From the NCBI GenBank assembly GCA_015231915.1, contig JADGAR010000015.1, positions 12,622-72,901 of the forward strand: DNA of 60,280 bases, given 5' to 3'. The translations under genes were made by a program, and so were the position numbers. The notes under the pieces were generated by a model. The model did not search any database. It saw nothing but the letters and a program-made list of their open reading frames with translations, and had not been told where the DNA came from. This document shows positions 32,817-42,836 of the stretch, one piece after another; positions within the stretch are counted from its first letter, which is position 1; every line of letters starts with the position of its first letter. The DNA comes from Magnetococcales bacterium (GTDB lineage Bacteria; Pseudomonadota; Magnetococcia; Magnetococcales; Magnetaquicoccaceae).

Positions 32817-34105
32817 TGACAATGACCGGTCGCGCCAACATCGCCCTGATCGACGGGAACAACTTTTACGTCTCCTGCGAGCGGGTGTTCGATCCGGGGT
32901 TGCATTGTAAACCGGTTGTGGTTTTGTCCAACAACGACGGCTGCGCGGTGGCGCGCTCCAACGAAGTCAAGGCGCTGGGAGTCAAGATGGGGGAACCCTG
33001 GTTCCGGTTGCGCCAACTGGCCCAGCAACATGGCATCGTCGGGTTGTCCGGCAATCACGCCCTCTACGTCGATATGTCGCGGCGCATGATGAGCCTGCTG
33101 GCCGGGTTTGGGGCGCGGCAGGAGGTCTATTCCATCGACGAATGCTTCCTCGATCTGGGCAGGGGCGAGGACGTGACCGGATTGGGCAAAACCATGCGCC
33201 AGGAGGTGGCGCGTTGCCTGGGGTTGCCGGTGGGCGTCGGCATCGCCGCCACCAAGACCTTGGCAAAACTGGCCAATCATCTGGCCAAAAAACGCCCCGA
33301 ATACGACGGGGTCTGCAACCTCAACACCATCACGGATGCGGAATGGCCGCCCCTGCTGGCCGGCATCGACGTGGGCGAGGTGTGGGGCGTGGGCGCGCGA
33401 CTCGCGGAAGGGTTGCGCGCCGCAGGCATCCCCCATGTGCTGGCCCTGCGTCAGGCAGAACCGCGCTGGCTGCGCCGACGCTTCTCCGTGGTCATGGAAC
33501 GGATCGGGCTGGAACTGCGCGGCATCTCCTGCCTGGAACTGGGAGAGATCGCACCCCCCAACCGGCAGATTCAGTCCACCCGATCTTTTGGTGAACCGGT
33601 ATATGATATCGACACCTTGGCCGAGGCGGTCCTGAGCTTCGTGCGTCGCGCCGGACAACGGTTGCGGCGGCAGGGATCGGTGGCCGGCGCCCTGCACCTG
33701 TTCATTCGCACCTCTCCCTTTCGGGAGGGGGAGCCGCAATGCCGGCAAGCGATCACCCTGACACTGCCGACACCAACGGCGGACGAACTGCAACTGGCCA
33801 GTGCCGCCAGGCGTGGACTGGAATACATTTACCGTACCGGTTACGCTTATCGCCGGGCCGGCGTGCTGCTGCTGGAACTGGAGAACGCACAAACGCGTAC
33901 CCGCGATCTCTTCGTCGATCCGCAGGCCGAACGCAAGAGCCAGGCCCTGATGACCACCCTGGATGCCATGCGTAACCGGTTTGGCGCCAACATCATCCAT
34001 GTGGCCGGTGAGGGCCGGCAACGGCGCTGGTCGATGCGGGCATCCAACCGCTCCCCGTGCTATACCACCCGCTGGGCCGACCTGCCCACGGCGCGGGCCG
34101 GTTGA
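32816..34105 (+). CDS. umuC: DNA polymerase V catalytic subunit (UmuC-like Y-family polymerase)
   Basis: 429 residues. Catalytic motifs IALIDGNNFYVSCERVFDP, LSNNDGCAVARSNEVKALG and YSIDECFLDL carry the acidic metal ligands; VGVGIAATKTLAKLANHLAKK is the finger/thumb signature; the little-finger domain and UmuC tail (RRWSMRASNRSPCYTTRWADL) are present. It performs translesion synthesis. Its ATG (32816) overlaps the HNH stop, so translation is coupled to the Septu-like pair rather than directly to the UmuD'-like gene 2.5 kb upstream. Confidence 0.93.
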   Translation: MTMTGRANIALIDGNNFYVSCERVFDPGLHCKPVVVLSNNDGCAVARSNEVKALGVKMGEPWFRLRQLAQQHGIVGLSGNHALYVDMSRRMMSLLAGFGARQEVYSIDECFLDLGRGEDVTGLGKTMRQEVARCLGLPVGVGIAATKTLAKLANHLAKKRPEYDGVCNLNTITDAEWPPLLAGIDVGEVWGVGARLAEGLRAAGIPHVLALRQAEPRWLRRRFSVVMERIGLELRGISCLELGEIAPPNRQIQSTRSFGEPVYDIDTLAEAVLSFVRRAGQRLRRQGSVAGALHLFIRTSPFREGEPQCRQAITLTLPTPTADELQLASAARRGLEYIYRTGYAYRRAGVLLLELENAQTRTRDLFVDPQAERKSQALMTTLDAMRNRFGANIIHVAGEGRQRRWSMRASNRSPCYTTRWADLPTARAG

Positions 34106-34110
34106 GACGG

Positions 34111-34506
34111 TTACACGAGGCCGTGCCGCTTCAACATGCCCATCAATTCCGGCATGCGCACCGGTTTCTTGAGAATGCCGGTCTTGTGGTCGGTGTCGGT
34201 GGTCTTCAACAACTCCTCCGGCGACCCGGCCCCGGTGACGATGATCACCACCGCCTGCTCCCGCGCACCGATGCGGTACTGCCTCTCGATGGCGCGGATC
34301 CGGCGCAGGGCGTTCTGCCCGTTCATGCGCGGCATCATCAGATCCAGAAGCACCAGATCATATGCGTTACCGGTAGTCAGTTCGGCCTCGAACTGCTCCA
34401 CCGCCTCCAAGCCGTCACCCGCCATGTCGCAGGCGCCATACCCCTTCAGGTACTCCCACAGCATCTTGCGGTTGATGGGATTGTCATCGACGATCAGGAT
34501 GTTCAA
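34111..34506 (-). CDS. Single-domain response regulator
   Basis: 131 residues, one receiver domain only: NILIVDDNPINRKML, phosphoacceptor in LVLLDLMMPRMNG, Lys in GILKKPVRMPEL. No output domain. Its ATG overlaps the stop of the hybrid kinase gene upstream, so it is probably a phosphate shuttle or target in that pathway. It converges on umuC. Confidence 0.92.
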   Translation of the reverse strand: MNILIVDDNPINRKMLWEYLKGYGACDMAGDGLEAVEQFEAELTTGNAYDLVLLDLMMPRMNGQNALRRIRAIERQYRIGAREQAVVIIVTGAGSPEELLKTTDTDHKTGILKKPVRMPELMGMLKRHGLV

Positions 34507-36806
34507 CTTTTCACCTCCCTTTCCTCAATGGCCCGCAGGGTTTGATGCAGCGACTCCTCCAGCGTGGTCAGCAGCCGGGCGCTCTTCTCCCGATCCTCCC
34601 CCAGTATTGCGGAACCCAGACGAATTGTCACCATTTTAAAATAGATGGCCCCCGCCGAGGCGGCCAGTTGCTTGAGTGCCTCCACCTCGCGGCGCGCCTC
34701 CGGCGGGTCGGCGCCCGGCAGCAGCGCTTGCAGGGAGGCCAGCCGTGCGGGGGCCTCGGCCCGAAACGTCGCGCGTCCCCCCTCGTCGCCGGCGGAGTCG
34801 TCCAATACCGGCGGCAGACGCGGCGGGACAGGGGGGGGAGCGGGTTCCGGTTCCGGCCCGGCGCCGATCCGTTCCACCAGTTCCAACAGTTCCCGCCCCC
34901 GATAGGGTTTGCCCAAAAAATCATCCATCCCGCATGCCAGACACTGCTCCTTGACCCCGGCCAGAACGTTGGCGGTGAGGGCGATGATCGGAATGCGCGT
35001 TTTGCCCCGCGCGCTCTCCAGGTCCCGCAAACGTCGGGTCACTTCGCAGCCCGACATGTCCGGCAGGTTCACGTCCATCAGGATCAGGTCGAAAGACCCA
35101 TTCTCCCAGGTCGCCAGGGCCTCCTCCCCCTTCTGGGCGGTCGTCACCGCATGGCCCGCCATTTTCAGCAGCGAACCGGCCACCTGCCGGTTGATGGGGT
35201 TGTCGTCCACCACGAGAATGTTCCGATTGGCCCGCGTCGCGGGCAACGCCGTGTCCGGGCGCTGCTCCCTGGCATCGGCAAGTACCTCTTGCAATTCGTT
35301 TTCCGCAAGCCTGCCGTAGCGGACAATGAAATGAAAAACGCTGCCATGACCTGCCCGGCTCTCCACCCAGATGCGTCCGCCGTGCAGTTCCACCAGATGT
35401 TTGCAGATGGCCAGTCCCAGACCGGTGCCGCCATACTGTCGCGTGGTGGATGCCTCGGCCTGGGTGAAACGACCGAAGATCATCTCCAGCCGATCCTCCG
35501 GAATGCCGATCCCGGTGTCGATGATGCGAAAATGCAGGGTCGTGTGCTCCGGGTCGTCCTGCGTCCCGTTCTCCTCCTCGACCACGATGCGGATCCCGCC
35601 GGAGTCGGTGAACTTGATGGCGTTGTTGCACAGGTTCAGGATGATCTGATGCAGCCGATGCGGATCCCCCACCACCCATGGCGGCACTTCGGGGGCGATT
35701 TCCGACTCCAGGCGCAATCCCTTCTCACGGGTCTTGATCTCCAGAATCGCCATGGTGGTGGCGATGCGGTCGCGGGGGTCGAAGCGGATCCGTTCCAGGG
35801 TGATCCGGCCCGCTTCGATTTTGGAGATGTCCAGCACGTTGTTGATGAGCGCCAGCAGTTCATCGGCGGCGGTCTGCACGATCCGGATGCGGGATTTCTG
35901 TTCCGCTTCCAGCGGGGTGGCCAGCACCAGATCCGTCATGCCCATGATGGCGTTCATCGGCGTGCGGATCTCATGGCTCATGTTGGCCAGAAAGGCGCTC
36001 TTGGTCTGGCTGGCCTGCCGGGCGGTCTCGGCGGCATCCGAAATGGCGCGGATCTTTTCGATCAGATCGAGGTTCTGGAACACCCGGCACAGCAACTCCT
36101 CGATCTGGAACGGTTTGCCGATGAAGTCGTTGGCCCCGTACTTGAGGAATTTGGCGGAAAGATGCGGATCGCCCTGGGCGGAAAGCCCGATGATGGCCAG
36201 TTCTTCCCCGGAATGGCGGGCGCGGATCTTCTTGGTCAACTCGAAGCCGTCCATGCCCGGCATGTGGTAGTCGGTCAACAGCAGCCGGATCCCCGGCTCC
36301 TGTTCCAGGAGTTGCAGGGCCGCGTTGCCGTTCTCCGCCTCCAGGACCTGCAGCCGGTAGCGCTGCAAAAGCCCGACCAGCAGCAGACGGGAACTGCGCG
36401 AGTCGTCCACCACCAGGGCTTTGATCGAGGCGTTCCGATAATAGCGTTCGATGAAATGGATCACGGCATGGATTGCGCCGAAGTGGCTTTTGACGAAATA
36501 ATCCAGTACCTGCCTGGCCAGCAGTTTTTGTTGCAATTCGGCGTTGAAACTGGAGGTCAGAATGATGGACGGGATTTTTTTGGCCAGCACCGTGTCCACG
36601 ATTTCCCCGTCCGGTGCGTCCGGCAGGTGGAGATCCAGGATGCCGAGCAGGAACCCCCCCTTGGCCAGGGCGATTGCCTTGGCCGCATCCTTGCGCGTGG
36701 TCGCCAGGACCACCTCCAGATAGGGCAGCCGGGCGGCCAGTTCGTTTTTCAGGAGTGTGGCGAACGCCTTGGAATCTTCGACGAGAAGAATTTTTTCCGC
36801 GCTCAT
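34503..36806 (-). CDS. Soluble hybrid histidine kinase, REC-REC-HisKA-HATPase-REC with diverged C-terminal Hpt-like region
   Basis: 767 residues without membrane helices. Two receivers come first (ILDLHLP with Asp58; LLTDYHMPGMDG), then His[18 protein letters not shown], ATPase boxes NLCNNAIKFTDSGG, IDTGIGIP and [13 protein letters not shown], and a third receiver (LILMDVNLPDMSG). The C-terminal ~100 residues look like an Hpt bundle (EVEALKQLAASAGAIY), but the phosphotransfer His expected before LK is absent. Input receivers suggest it is itself controlled by another kinase. Forms an operon with the small receiver downstream. Confidence 0.92.
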   Translation of the reverse strand: MSAEKILLVEDSKAFATLLKNELAARLPYLEVVLATTRKDAAKAIALAKGGFLLGILDLHLPDAPDGEIVDTVLAKKIPSIILTSSFNAELQQKLLARQVLDYFVKSHFGAIHAVIHFIERYYRNASIKALVVDDSRSSRLLLVGLLQRYRLQVLEAENGNAALQLLEQEPGIRLLLTDYHMPGMDGFELTKKIRARHSGEELAIIGLSAQGDPHLSAKFLKYGANDFIGKPFQIEELLCRVFQNLDLIEKIRAISDAAETARQASQTKSAFLANMSHEIRTPMNAIMGMTDLVLATPLEAEQKSRIRIVQTAADELLALINNVLDISKIEAGRITLERIRFDPRDRIATTMAILEIKTREKGLRLESEIAPEVPPWVVGDPHRLHQIILNLCNNAIKFTDSGGIRIVVEEENGTQDDPEHTTLHFRIIDTGIGIPEDRLEMIFGRFTQAEASTTRQYGGTGLGLAICKHLVELHGGRIWVESRAGHGSVFHFIVRYGRLAENELQEVLADAREQRPDTALPATRANRNILVVDDNPINRQVAGSLLKMAGHAVTTAQKGEEALATWENGSFDLILMDVNLPDMSGCEVTRRLRDLESARGKTRIPIIALTANVLAGVKEQCLACGMDDFLGKPYRGRELLELVERIGAGPEPEPAPPPVPPRLPPVLDDSAGDEGGRATFRAEAPARLASLQALLPGADPPEARREVEALKQLAASAGAIYFKMVTIRLGSAILGEDREKSARLLTTLEESLHQTLRAIEEREVKS

Positions 36807-36881
36807 GGCGCCTCCGGGGTAAGAGCCTCAGCCGAGTGGTGACGACGTGGTCATGATAACCGAAACAACGAGGTGGCATCC

Positions 36882-39053
36882 ATGATTTTGCCAATGCATC
36901 GATTCGTTTTCACGCACAATCTGCAGCTTCGCCTGGCCTTGTTGGTGTTGCCCATCCTGATGCTCTCCCTGGCGACCCTGGGAGGTCTGGCCTATGGTGA
37001 GTTGCGCGACTCCCGTGTGGCGAGCGCCCGGGGCGAGGTGCGCAATGCCCTGTTGCAGGCCAGGGGGGCCATCGAGCGCCATCTGGCGGCTTTGGATTCC
37101 CATCTGGAGGTCTTCACCCGCTCCGAGATCCTGGAAAAATATCTGGCCGCCGCAGACGATCAGGAGCGCTACGGTCTGCTGCAACCCACCCTCATCCGGC
37201 TGTTCACCGGCTTCCAGCAGGCGATTGGCGATTATTACGAGGTGCGTCTGTTGCGTCCGGATGGTCAGGAGGATACCCGCGTCACCTCCCATGACCTGCC
37301 CAACCAGTCGGACAGGGAGGATGACGGTGGGTTCTTTCGGGCGTTGTCGCAGCGGGCGGATCGTCCCCATCATGCCATGGCCGACAATCCCGACAACGGG
37401 GAGTGGGCCGTGATGGGGGGGAAGGGGTTGCGGCTCACCTCCGGCATGGATGGCAACCGGGCGGGTCCTTTGGCGGGCTATCTGGTCGTCACCATGCGAC
37501 CGGCCTTTTTGCGGACACTGGCGGAGCGATCCCCGGTGGGCCGGGAAGGGGGGTTTCTGATTGCCGATGGCAAGGGGGTTGTCCGTTTCGCCCATGACCG
37601 CGCCTTGTTGGGGGTGACCCTGGAGGAGGATGTGGTACGCTGTGCCAGCCGGGGGTGTGGGGAGGAAGGGGTGCGGGAGATCCGTCTGCGGGGAGGGCGC
37701 TATCTGGCGAGCATGGCGGTCGTGGAGCCGGACCTGCTGGTGGTGGCACTCGAGCCGTTGCATCTTCTCACCCAGGCGACCGACGCCCTGTTGACCCTGA
37801 CCTTGCTGGTGGGATTGCTGGCCACGCTGGTCATGGGCGGGACTCTGTTGTATGCCTTGAACCGCATGGTGGTGTTCCCGTTGCGCCATCTCAGCCGGGT
37901 CAGTCAACGCATCGGCGGGGGGGATTTCATCACCCCGGTGGATCGGCAGGGCAGCGATGAGATCGGTGCGCTGGCCGTGGCCATGGAGTCGATGCGTTTG
38001 GGTCTGTCCGGTCTCTATCGGGAGTGGGTGAGCGCCAGGGAGCGGGCCGAGGTGGCCAACCAGGCCAAGAGCGCGTTCCTGGCCAACATGAGCCATGAGA
38101 TCCGCACCCCGCTGCACGCGGTGTTGAGCATGGGGGATCTGCTGTTGCAGTTGGAGTTGCCGGCGCGCGCGCGGGAGATGGCGGGCAAGATGCACGGGGC
38201 GGCCACCCGTCTGCTGCGGTTGGTGGACGATCTGCTGGATTTTTCCCGTCTGGAGTCCCGGCAATTGGAACTCGTGGAGGAGAATTTCCGTCTCGACGAT
38301 GTCTGGAGTCAGGTGCTGGGTCTGTGCATCCGCCAGGCCAGGGAGAAGGGGCTGGAGGTGACCTGGCGTTGCGGTTCCGGGGTTCCCGGCCATCTGGTGG
38401 GGGATTTTCATCGTTTGCGGCAGGTGTTGTTTCACCTGCTGGACAACGCCGTCAAGTTCACCGTGCGGGGGTGGGTGCAAGTCGAGGTGGAACTTGTGGA
38501 ACGGGAGGGAGAAGGGGTATTGTTGGCGTTTCAGGTGCGCGACAGCGGGATCGGCCTGCCGCGCGAGCGCCGGGAGGAGTTGTTCGGGTTGTTCACCCAG
38601 GGCGAGGCGAGCGCCGACCGGCGGTTCGGGGGGATGGGCCTGGGGTTGGCCTTGTGCCGTGAACTGGTAACGTTACTGGGGGGAACGCTTGGAGTGGAGA
38701 GTGAACCGGGACATGGAAGTTGTTTCCGGTTTACGGTTAGGATGCGGATGGGATCCGGGCCGGCGGAAGCGGATGGCCCAGGACCGGTTGCGGAGCCGGA
38801 AGTCGCGCAAGTCGAGCAAGTCGCGGTTGCGCAGCGCGTGGGCCCGTTCGACCTGTTGCGTGAACTGCAAGCCCCGGTGCATGCCCGGCAACCCAAGGGG
38901 TGTCTGGAGGTGTTGAAACGTCTGGAGGCGCTGCCCCTCGACGAGGCGTGGCGGGAACGGATCGGCAGGCTGGCGGATCTGGTGCATCGTTACCGGCTGC
39001 GGGAAGCGGAGACGATGTTGAACCTAATGTTGGAAGAGGAGGGGCGGTCATGA
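36882..39053 (+). CDS. Membrane sensor histidine kinase (Cache-HAMP-HisKA-HATPase)
   Basis: 723 residues from ATG 36882 (GAGG eight bases upstream). A first membrane helix (LALLVLPILMLSLATLGGLAY), a ~270-residue periplasmic Cache-like sensor, a second helix (LLTLTLLVGLLATLVMGGTLL), HAMP, HisKA ([16 protein letters not shown]) and ATPase (HLLDNAVKFT, RDSGIGLP, GGMGLGLALC). No receiver. The last ~70 residues (LLRELQAPVHARQPKGCLEV...) form a helical module that also ends the kinase at 40199. First gene of a six-gene signalling run; overlaps the FIST gene by ATGA. Confidence 0.92.
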   Translation: MILPMHRFVFTHNLQLRLALLVLPILMLSLATLGGLAYGELRDSRVASARGEVRNALLQARGAIERHLAALDSHLEVFTRSEILEKYLAAADDQERYGLLQPTLIRLFTGFQQAIGDYYEVRLLRPDGQEDTRVTSHDLPNQSDREDDGGFFRALSQRADRPHHAMADNPDNGEWAVMGGKGLRLTSGMDGNRAGPLAGYLVVTMRPAFLRTLAERSPVGREGGFLIADGKGVVRFAHDRALLGVTLEEDVVRCASRGCGEEGVREIRLRGGRYLASMAVVEPDLLVVALEPLHLLTQATDALLTLTLLVGLLATLVMGGTLLYALNRMVVFPLRHLSRVSQRIGGGDFITPVDRQGSDEIGALAVAMESMRLGLSGLYREWVSARERAEVANQAKSAFLANMSHEIRTPLHAVLSMGDLLLQLELPARAREMAGKMHGAATRLLRLVDDLLDFSRLESRQLELVEENFRLDDVWSQVLGLCIRQAREKGLEVTWRCGSGVPGHLVGDFHRLRQVLFHLLDNAVKFTVRGWVQVEVELVEREGEGVLLAFQVRDSGIGLPRERREELFGLFTQGEASADRRFGGMGLGLALCRELVTLLGGTLGVESEPGHGSCFRFTVRMRMGSGPAEADGPGPVAEPEVAQVEQVAVAQRVGPFDLLRELQAPVHARQPKGCLEVLKRLEALPLDEAWRERIGRLADLVHRYRLREAETMLNLMLEEEGRS

Positions 39054-40195
39054 AAATCGCACAGAAGGTGTTTCTGGATGGCCGGATGCGGGCGGAGGGG
39101 TTGCGGGAACTGGCCGCCATCGATCCGCACCTGATTTTGGTGTTCGGCTCGCGGGAGAGTTTCGCCGATGCCGGCATGTTTGCCATGCTGCGTCGGCATT
39201 TTCCCGCCGCCGGGCTGGCCGGATGCACGACCGCCGGGGAGATCGCCGGGAGTCGGGTCCACGATGGGGCGTGCGTGGTCACCGCCATGCATTTGGAGCG
39301 CAGTTCCGTGCGGGTGAGGTCCGGGCGCATCGGCGCCATGGAGGAATCCCGGGCCGTGGGCGAGCGGCTGGGACGGGAGTTGGCCGGAGAGGATCTGCAA
39401 GGGGTGTTGCTGTTTTGCAAGGGGGTGGCGGTCAACGGGAGCGCGGTCATCGAGGGGGTGATGGCCGGCCTGGGGCGTCCGGTGCCCGTGACCGGGGGAC
39501 TGGCGGGGGACGGTTCCGCGTTCGCGCGCACCCTGGTGCTGGACAACGACGAGGTGAGCGAAACCGGGGTGGTGGGGATCGGTTTGCATGGCGATGCGGT
39601 GCGGGTCGGCCACGGCTCCCAGGGGGGGTGGGAACCGTTCGGCCCGGCCCGGCGCATCACCCGCTCCAGCGGCAACATCCTGTACGAACTGGATGGCAAG
39701 CCGGCCCTGGATCTCTACAAGAGCTACCTGGGGGAGTATGCCAGGAATCTGCCTGCTTCCGGTCTGCTCTTCCCCTTCGAGATGCTGGGGATGGATCATG
39801 CCAGGGTGGGATTGATCCGGACCATTCTGGGCATCGACGAGACGAGTGGCAGCCTGATTCTGGCGGGGGACATCATGCCGGACGGTTTTTTGCGTCTGAT
39901 GCACGCTTCCACCGACGCCCTGGTGAGCGGCGCGGAGAGCGCCGCCAGGAAGACCCGGGAGATGGTGAGGGAAAGCGGGGCCGGTTTGGCGCTGCTGGTG
40001 AGCTGCGTGGGACGCAAACTGGTCATGGGGGATCAGGTGGACGAAGAGGTGGAGGTGGTGCTCGATGCCCTGGCCGAGGGATCCGTGGCCACCGGTTTCT
40101 ACTCCTACGGCGAGATCAGCCCCTTTTCCTCCGTCACCGATTGCCGGTTGCACAATCAGACCATGACCGTCACGTACCTGACCGAGGCCTGCTGA
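39050..40195 (+). CDS. FIST-domain sensory protein
   Basis: 381 residues matching FIST_N plus FIST_C: LILVFGSRESFADAG, AGCTTAGEIAGSRVHDG, VTGGLAGDGSAFARTLVLDN, and the end GEISPFSSVTDCRLHNQTMTVTYL. FIST proteins are cytoplasmic sensors thought to bind small ligands such as amino acids and usually sit beside signalling genes. It is placed between two kinases with four-base overlap before and three-base spacing after, so it probably supplies the ligand signal to one of them. Confidence 0.9.
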   Translation: MKIAQKVFLDGRMRAEGLRELAAIDPHLILVFGSRESFADAGMFAMLRRHFPAAGLAGCTTAGEIAGSRVHDGACVVTAMHLERSSVRVRSGRIGAMEESRAVGERLGRELAGEDLQGVLLFCKGVAVNGSAVIEGVMAGLGRPVPVTGGLAGDGSAFARTLVLDNDEVSETGVVGIGLHGDAVRVGHGSQGGWEPFGPARRITRSSGNILYELDGKPALDLYKSYLGEYARNLPASGLLFPFEMLGMDHARVGLIRTILGIDETSGSLILAGDIMPDGFLRLMHASTDALVSGAESAARKTREMVRESGAGLALLVSCVGRKLVMGDQVDEEVEVVLDALAEGSVATGFYSYGEISPFSSVTDCRLHNQTMTVTYLTEAC

Positions 40196-40198
40196 GCC

Positions 40199-42832
40199 AT
40201 GCACCGGTTGCTGGCGCGACAGTTGCGGCGTTGCTGCGGGCTTGCCGAGGAGGAGTTTGCCGAGGTGTGCGCCGAGTTGCGGGCGAGTGTCCCGGCGGAT
40301 GGCCGGGCGGCCAGGCTGGCGGTGGGCCTGGAGGAGCTGTTGCTGCGGGTCGGGCAGAGCTACGACCAGAGCGAACGGGACCTGGAACTGCGCAATCGCA
40401 GTTTGCGCATGAGTTCCGACGAGCTGACCCTGACCAACGACCGCCTGCGCGCCGAAGCGGATCGGCAGCGGGCCGTGATCGAATCCCTGCGGGCAACGGC
40501 CAACCGGTTGTTGTCCCTTTCCGGGCGACCGGTCCTCGGTCAGGACGACGCCAGCCTGGAGCAGTTGACGGTCCTCATGGCCACGCTGGTGGACGATTAT
40601 CTCGCCACCCAGTCCCGTTTGCGCGAGGCCAATGTCTCCCTGGAGAGGCAGAAGTTCGCCCTGGATCGGCATGCCATCGTCAGCATCACCGACACCCAGG
40701 GGCGTATCGTGTATGCCAATGACCGTTTTTGCCAAATTAGCGGTTATTCCCGTGACGAGCTGTTGGGGCAGGATCACCGCATCGTCAATTCGGGCTTTCA
40801 TTCCAAGGAGTTTTTCGCCAACTTGTGGCAAACCCTGGCCGCCGGCGAGGTGTGGCAGGGGGAGATTTGCAACCGCAACAAAAACGGGGAAAACTACTGG
40901 GTGGCCGCCACCGTGGTGCCGTTTCTCGACGAGACGGGCAAACCGGTGCAGTATGTCGCCATCCGCACCGACATGACCACCCGGAAGGCGATCGAGGAGC
41001 GGTTGAAGCAGGCCATGCGCGACGCGGAGGCGGCCAGCCGGGCCAAGAGCGATTTCCTGGCCAACATGAGTCACGAGATCCGCACCCCGATGAACGCCAT
41101 TCTCGGCATGAGTCACCTGGCCATGCTGGGCGGTGACACCACACGGCAAAAGGACTACGTGGGCAAGATCCATGGGGCCGCCAAGGCGTTGCTGCGGATT
41201 CTCAACGACATTCTCGACTTTTCCAAGATCGAGGCCGGGCGGCTGGAGTTGGAGACGGTCACCTTTCGCATGGCCGAGGTCATGGAAAATGTCGTCAACC
41301 TGATGGCCGGACGCGCCCGCGAGAAGGGGCTGGAGTTGACTGCACGGGTGGGGGATGGGGTCCCCGATGGGCTGCGCGGCGATCCGTTGCGGTTGCAGCA
41401 GGTGCTGTTGAATCTGCTGGGGAACGCGGTCAAGTTCACCACCGTCGGCGAGGTGGACCTGCAGGTGGAACTGGCGAGGCGGTGGGAGGATCAGGTGGAA
41501 CTCCGTTTTCTGGTGCAAGATACCGGGATCGGGGTGAGACCGGAGCAGGCCGAGTATCTGTTCGACTCTTTCACCCAGGCGGACAGTTCCACCACGCGCC
41601 GTTATGGGGGCACCGGCCTGGGTCTGGCGATCAGCCGGCGTCTGGTGGAGTTGATGGGCGGCGGGATCAGCGTGCGCAGCCGGGTCGGAGAAGGGAGTAC
41701 CTTTGTCTTCACGGTGGTGATGGGGGTGGTGGCGGAGCGTGGCGAGGAGGTGTCGCCCGCCTCGCCGGAGCCTGGGGGGGCGCTGGCATTCCGGGGGTTG
41801 GCCGGCAGGCGGGTGTTGCTGGTCGAGGACAACGTGGTCAATCAGGAGGTGGCGGTGGGTTTGCTGGCCCTGGCCGGGGTGCGGGCAGAGGTGGCCAACA
41901 ACGGCCTGGAGGCGTTGGAGTGGTTGCGTGGCAATCGTTGCGACGCGGTGTTGATGGATGTCCAGATGCCGGTTCTCGATGGCTACGAGGCCACGCGCCG
42001 CATTCGGGAAGAGCTGGACAGCGCGCTGCCGGTGATCGCCATGACGGCCAACGCCATGGTGGGGGATCGGGAGAAAAGCCTGCGCGTGGGGATGAACGAT
42101 CATGTTTCCAAACCCATCGATCCCCGGCATCTTTTCGCGACGCTCAAGCGTTGGATCGCGCCGGAGGGCGAGGGCGATCCTGCGGAGGAGGTCGTTGTCC
42201 CGGCGGCGGATGACGAGACCTGCCTGCCCGAGTCGCTGCCGGGCATCGACATGGAACTGGCCCTGCGCCGCTGTGCCGGCAATCGGACGTTGTTGGCGCG
42301 TCTGCTGCGTCGTTTCGCCACGAATCAGGCGACGGTGGTGGAGCGCATGGAGGAGCTTTGGGCGCGGGGGGAACTCGAGGAGGCGGTGCGTCTGGCCCAT
42401 ACCCTCAAGAGTCTGTTCGGGAGTCTGGGAGCCGTCGGGTTGCAGGAGAGCGCCCGGCGGCTGGAGCTTGCCATGCGCGAGACGGCAGAAGATGTCCCGG
42501 GGTGGTTGGCGGAAATCGCGCACGGGTTGGGGCCTTTGCTGCGCGGCCTGGATCGATTCACCGGCGCGGAGGCGTCGGGCGCCATGATCGCCTCCCGGGA
42601 GGAGGTGGAGGCGTTGCTCGGGCAATTGGAAAGACCGTTGCATGCCAGGCAGCCCAGGCCGGCGCTGGCCGTGGTGGATCGCCTGGAGGCCATGATGTTG
42701 CCGGAGGTGTTGCGGGAAAAGGTGGGCGGATTGATCGCGTTGATCCGCAAATATCGTTTCAAGGAGGCGCTGGAGGTTTTGCGGGAACTTTCGCCGCCGC
42801 GCGGGAATGCGGATTCTTCATCGAGGGAGTAG
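40199..42832 (+). CDS. Hybrid histidine kinase, PAS-HisKA-HATPase-REC-Hpt
   Basis: 877 residues, soluble. N-terminal coiled coil (~20-150), PAS/PAC (~155-270, [20 protein letters not shown]), HisKA ([19 protein letters not shown]), ATPase ([30 protein letters not shown]), receiver ([23 protein letters not shown]) and a true Hpt ([14 protein letters not shown]). It ends with the same helical module as the kinase at 36882 ([19 protein letters not shown]). Phosphorelay output could reach the HD-GYP receiver encoded five bases downstream. Confidence 0.93.
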   Translation: MHRLLARQLRRCCGLAEEEFAEVCAELRASVPADGRAARLAVGLEELLLRVGQSYDQSERDLELRNRSLRMSSDELTLTNDRLRAEADRQRAVIESLRATANRLLSLSGRPVLGQDDASLEQLTVLMATLVDDYLATQSRLREANVSLERQKFALDRHAIVSITDTQGRIVYANDRFCQISGYSRDELLGQDHRIVNSGFHSKEFFANLWQTLAAGEVWQGEICNRNKNGENYWVAATVVPFLDETGKPVQYVAIRTDMTTRKAIEERLKQAMRDAEAASRAKSDFLANMSHEIRTPMNAILGMSHLAMLGGDTTRQKDYVGKIHGAAKALLRILNDILDFSKIEAGRLELETVTFRMAEVMENVVNLMAGRAREKGLELTARVGDGVPDGLRGDPLRLQQVLLNLLGNAVKFTTVGEVDLQVELARRWEDQVELRFLVQDTGIGVRPEQAEYLFDSFTQADSSTTRRYGGTGLGLAISRRLVELMGGGISVRSRVGEGSTFVFTVVMGVVAERGEEVSPASPEPGGALAFRGLAGRRVLLVEDNVVNQEVAVGLLALAGVRAEVANNGLEALEWLRGNRCDAVLMDVQMPVLDGYEATRRIREELDSALPVIAMTANAMVGDREKSLRVGMNDHVSKPIDPRHLFATLKRWIAPEGEGDPAEEVVVPAADDETCLPESLPGIDMELALRRCAGNRTLLARLLRRFATNQATVVERMEELWARGELEEAVRLAHTLKSLFGSLGAVGLQESARRLELAMRETAEDVPGWLAEIAHGLGPLLRGLDRFTGAEASGAMIASREEVEALLGQLERPLHARQPRPALAVVDRLEAMMLPEVLREKVGGLIALIRKYRFKEALEVLRELSPPRGNADSSSRE

Positions 42833-42836
42833 GGGC

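Noticed and set aside
38990-42643. 1217-codon minus-strand open frame opposite the kinase/FIST genes
   Set aside because: Antisense shadow: no motifs, biased His/Gln/Arg composition, and three well-supported genes on the other strand.
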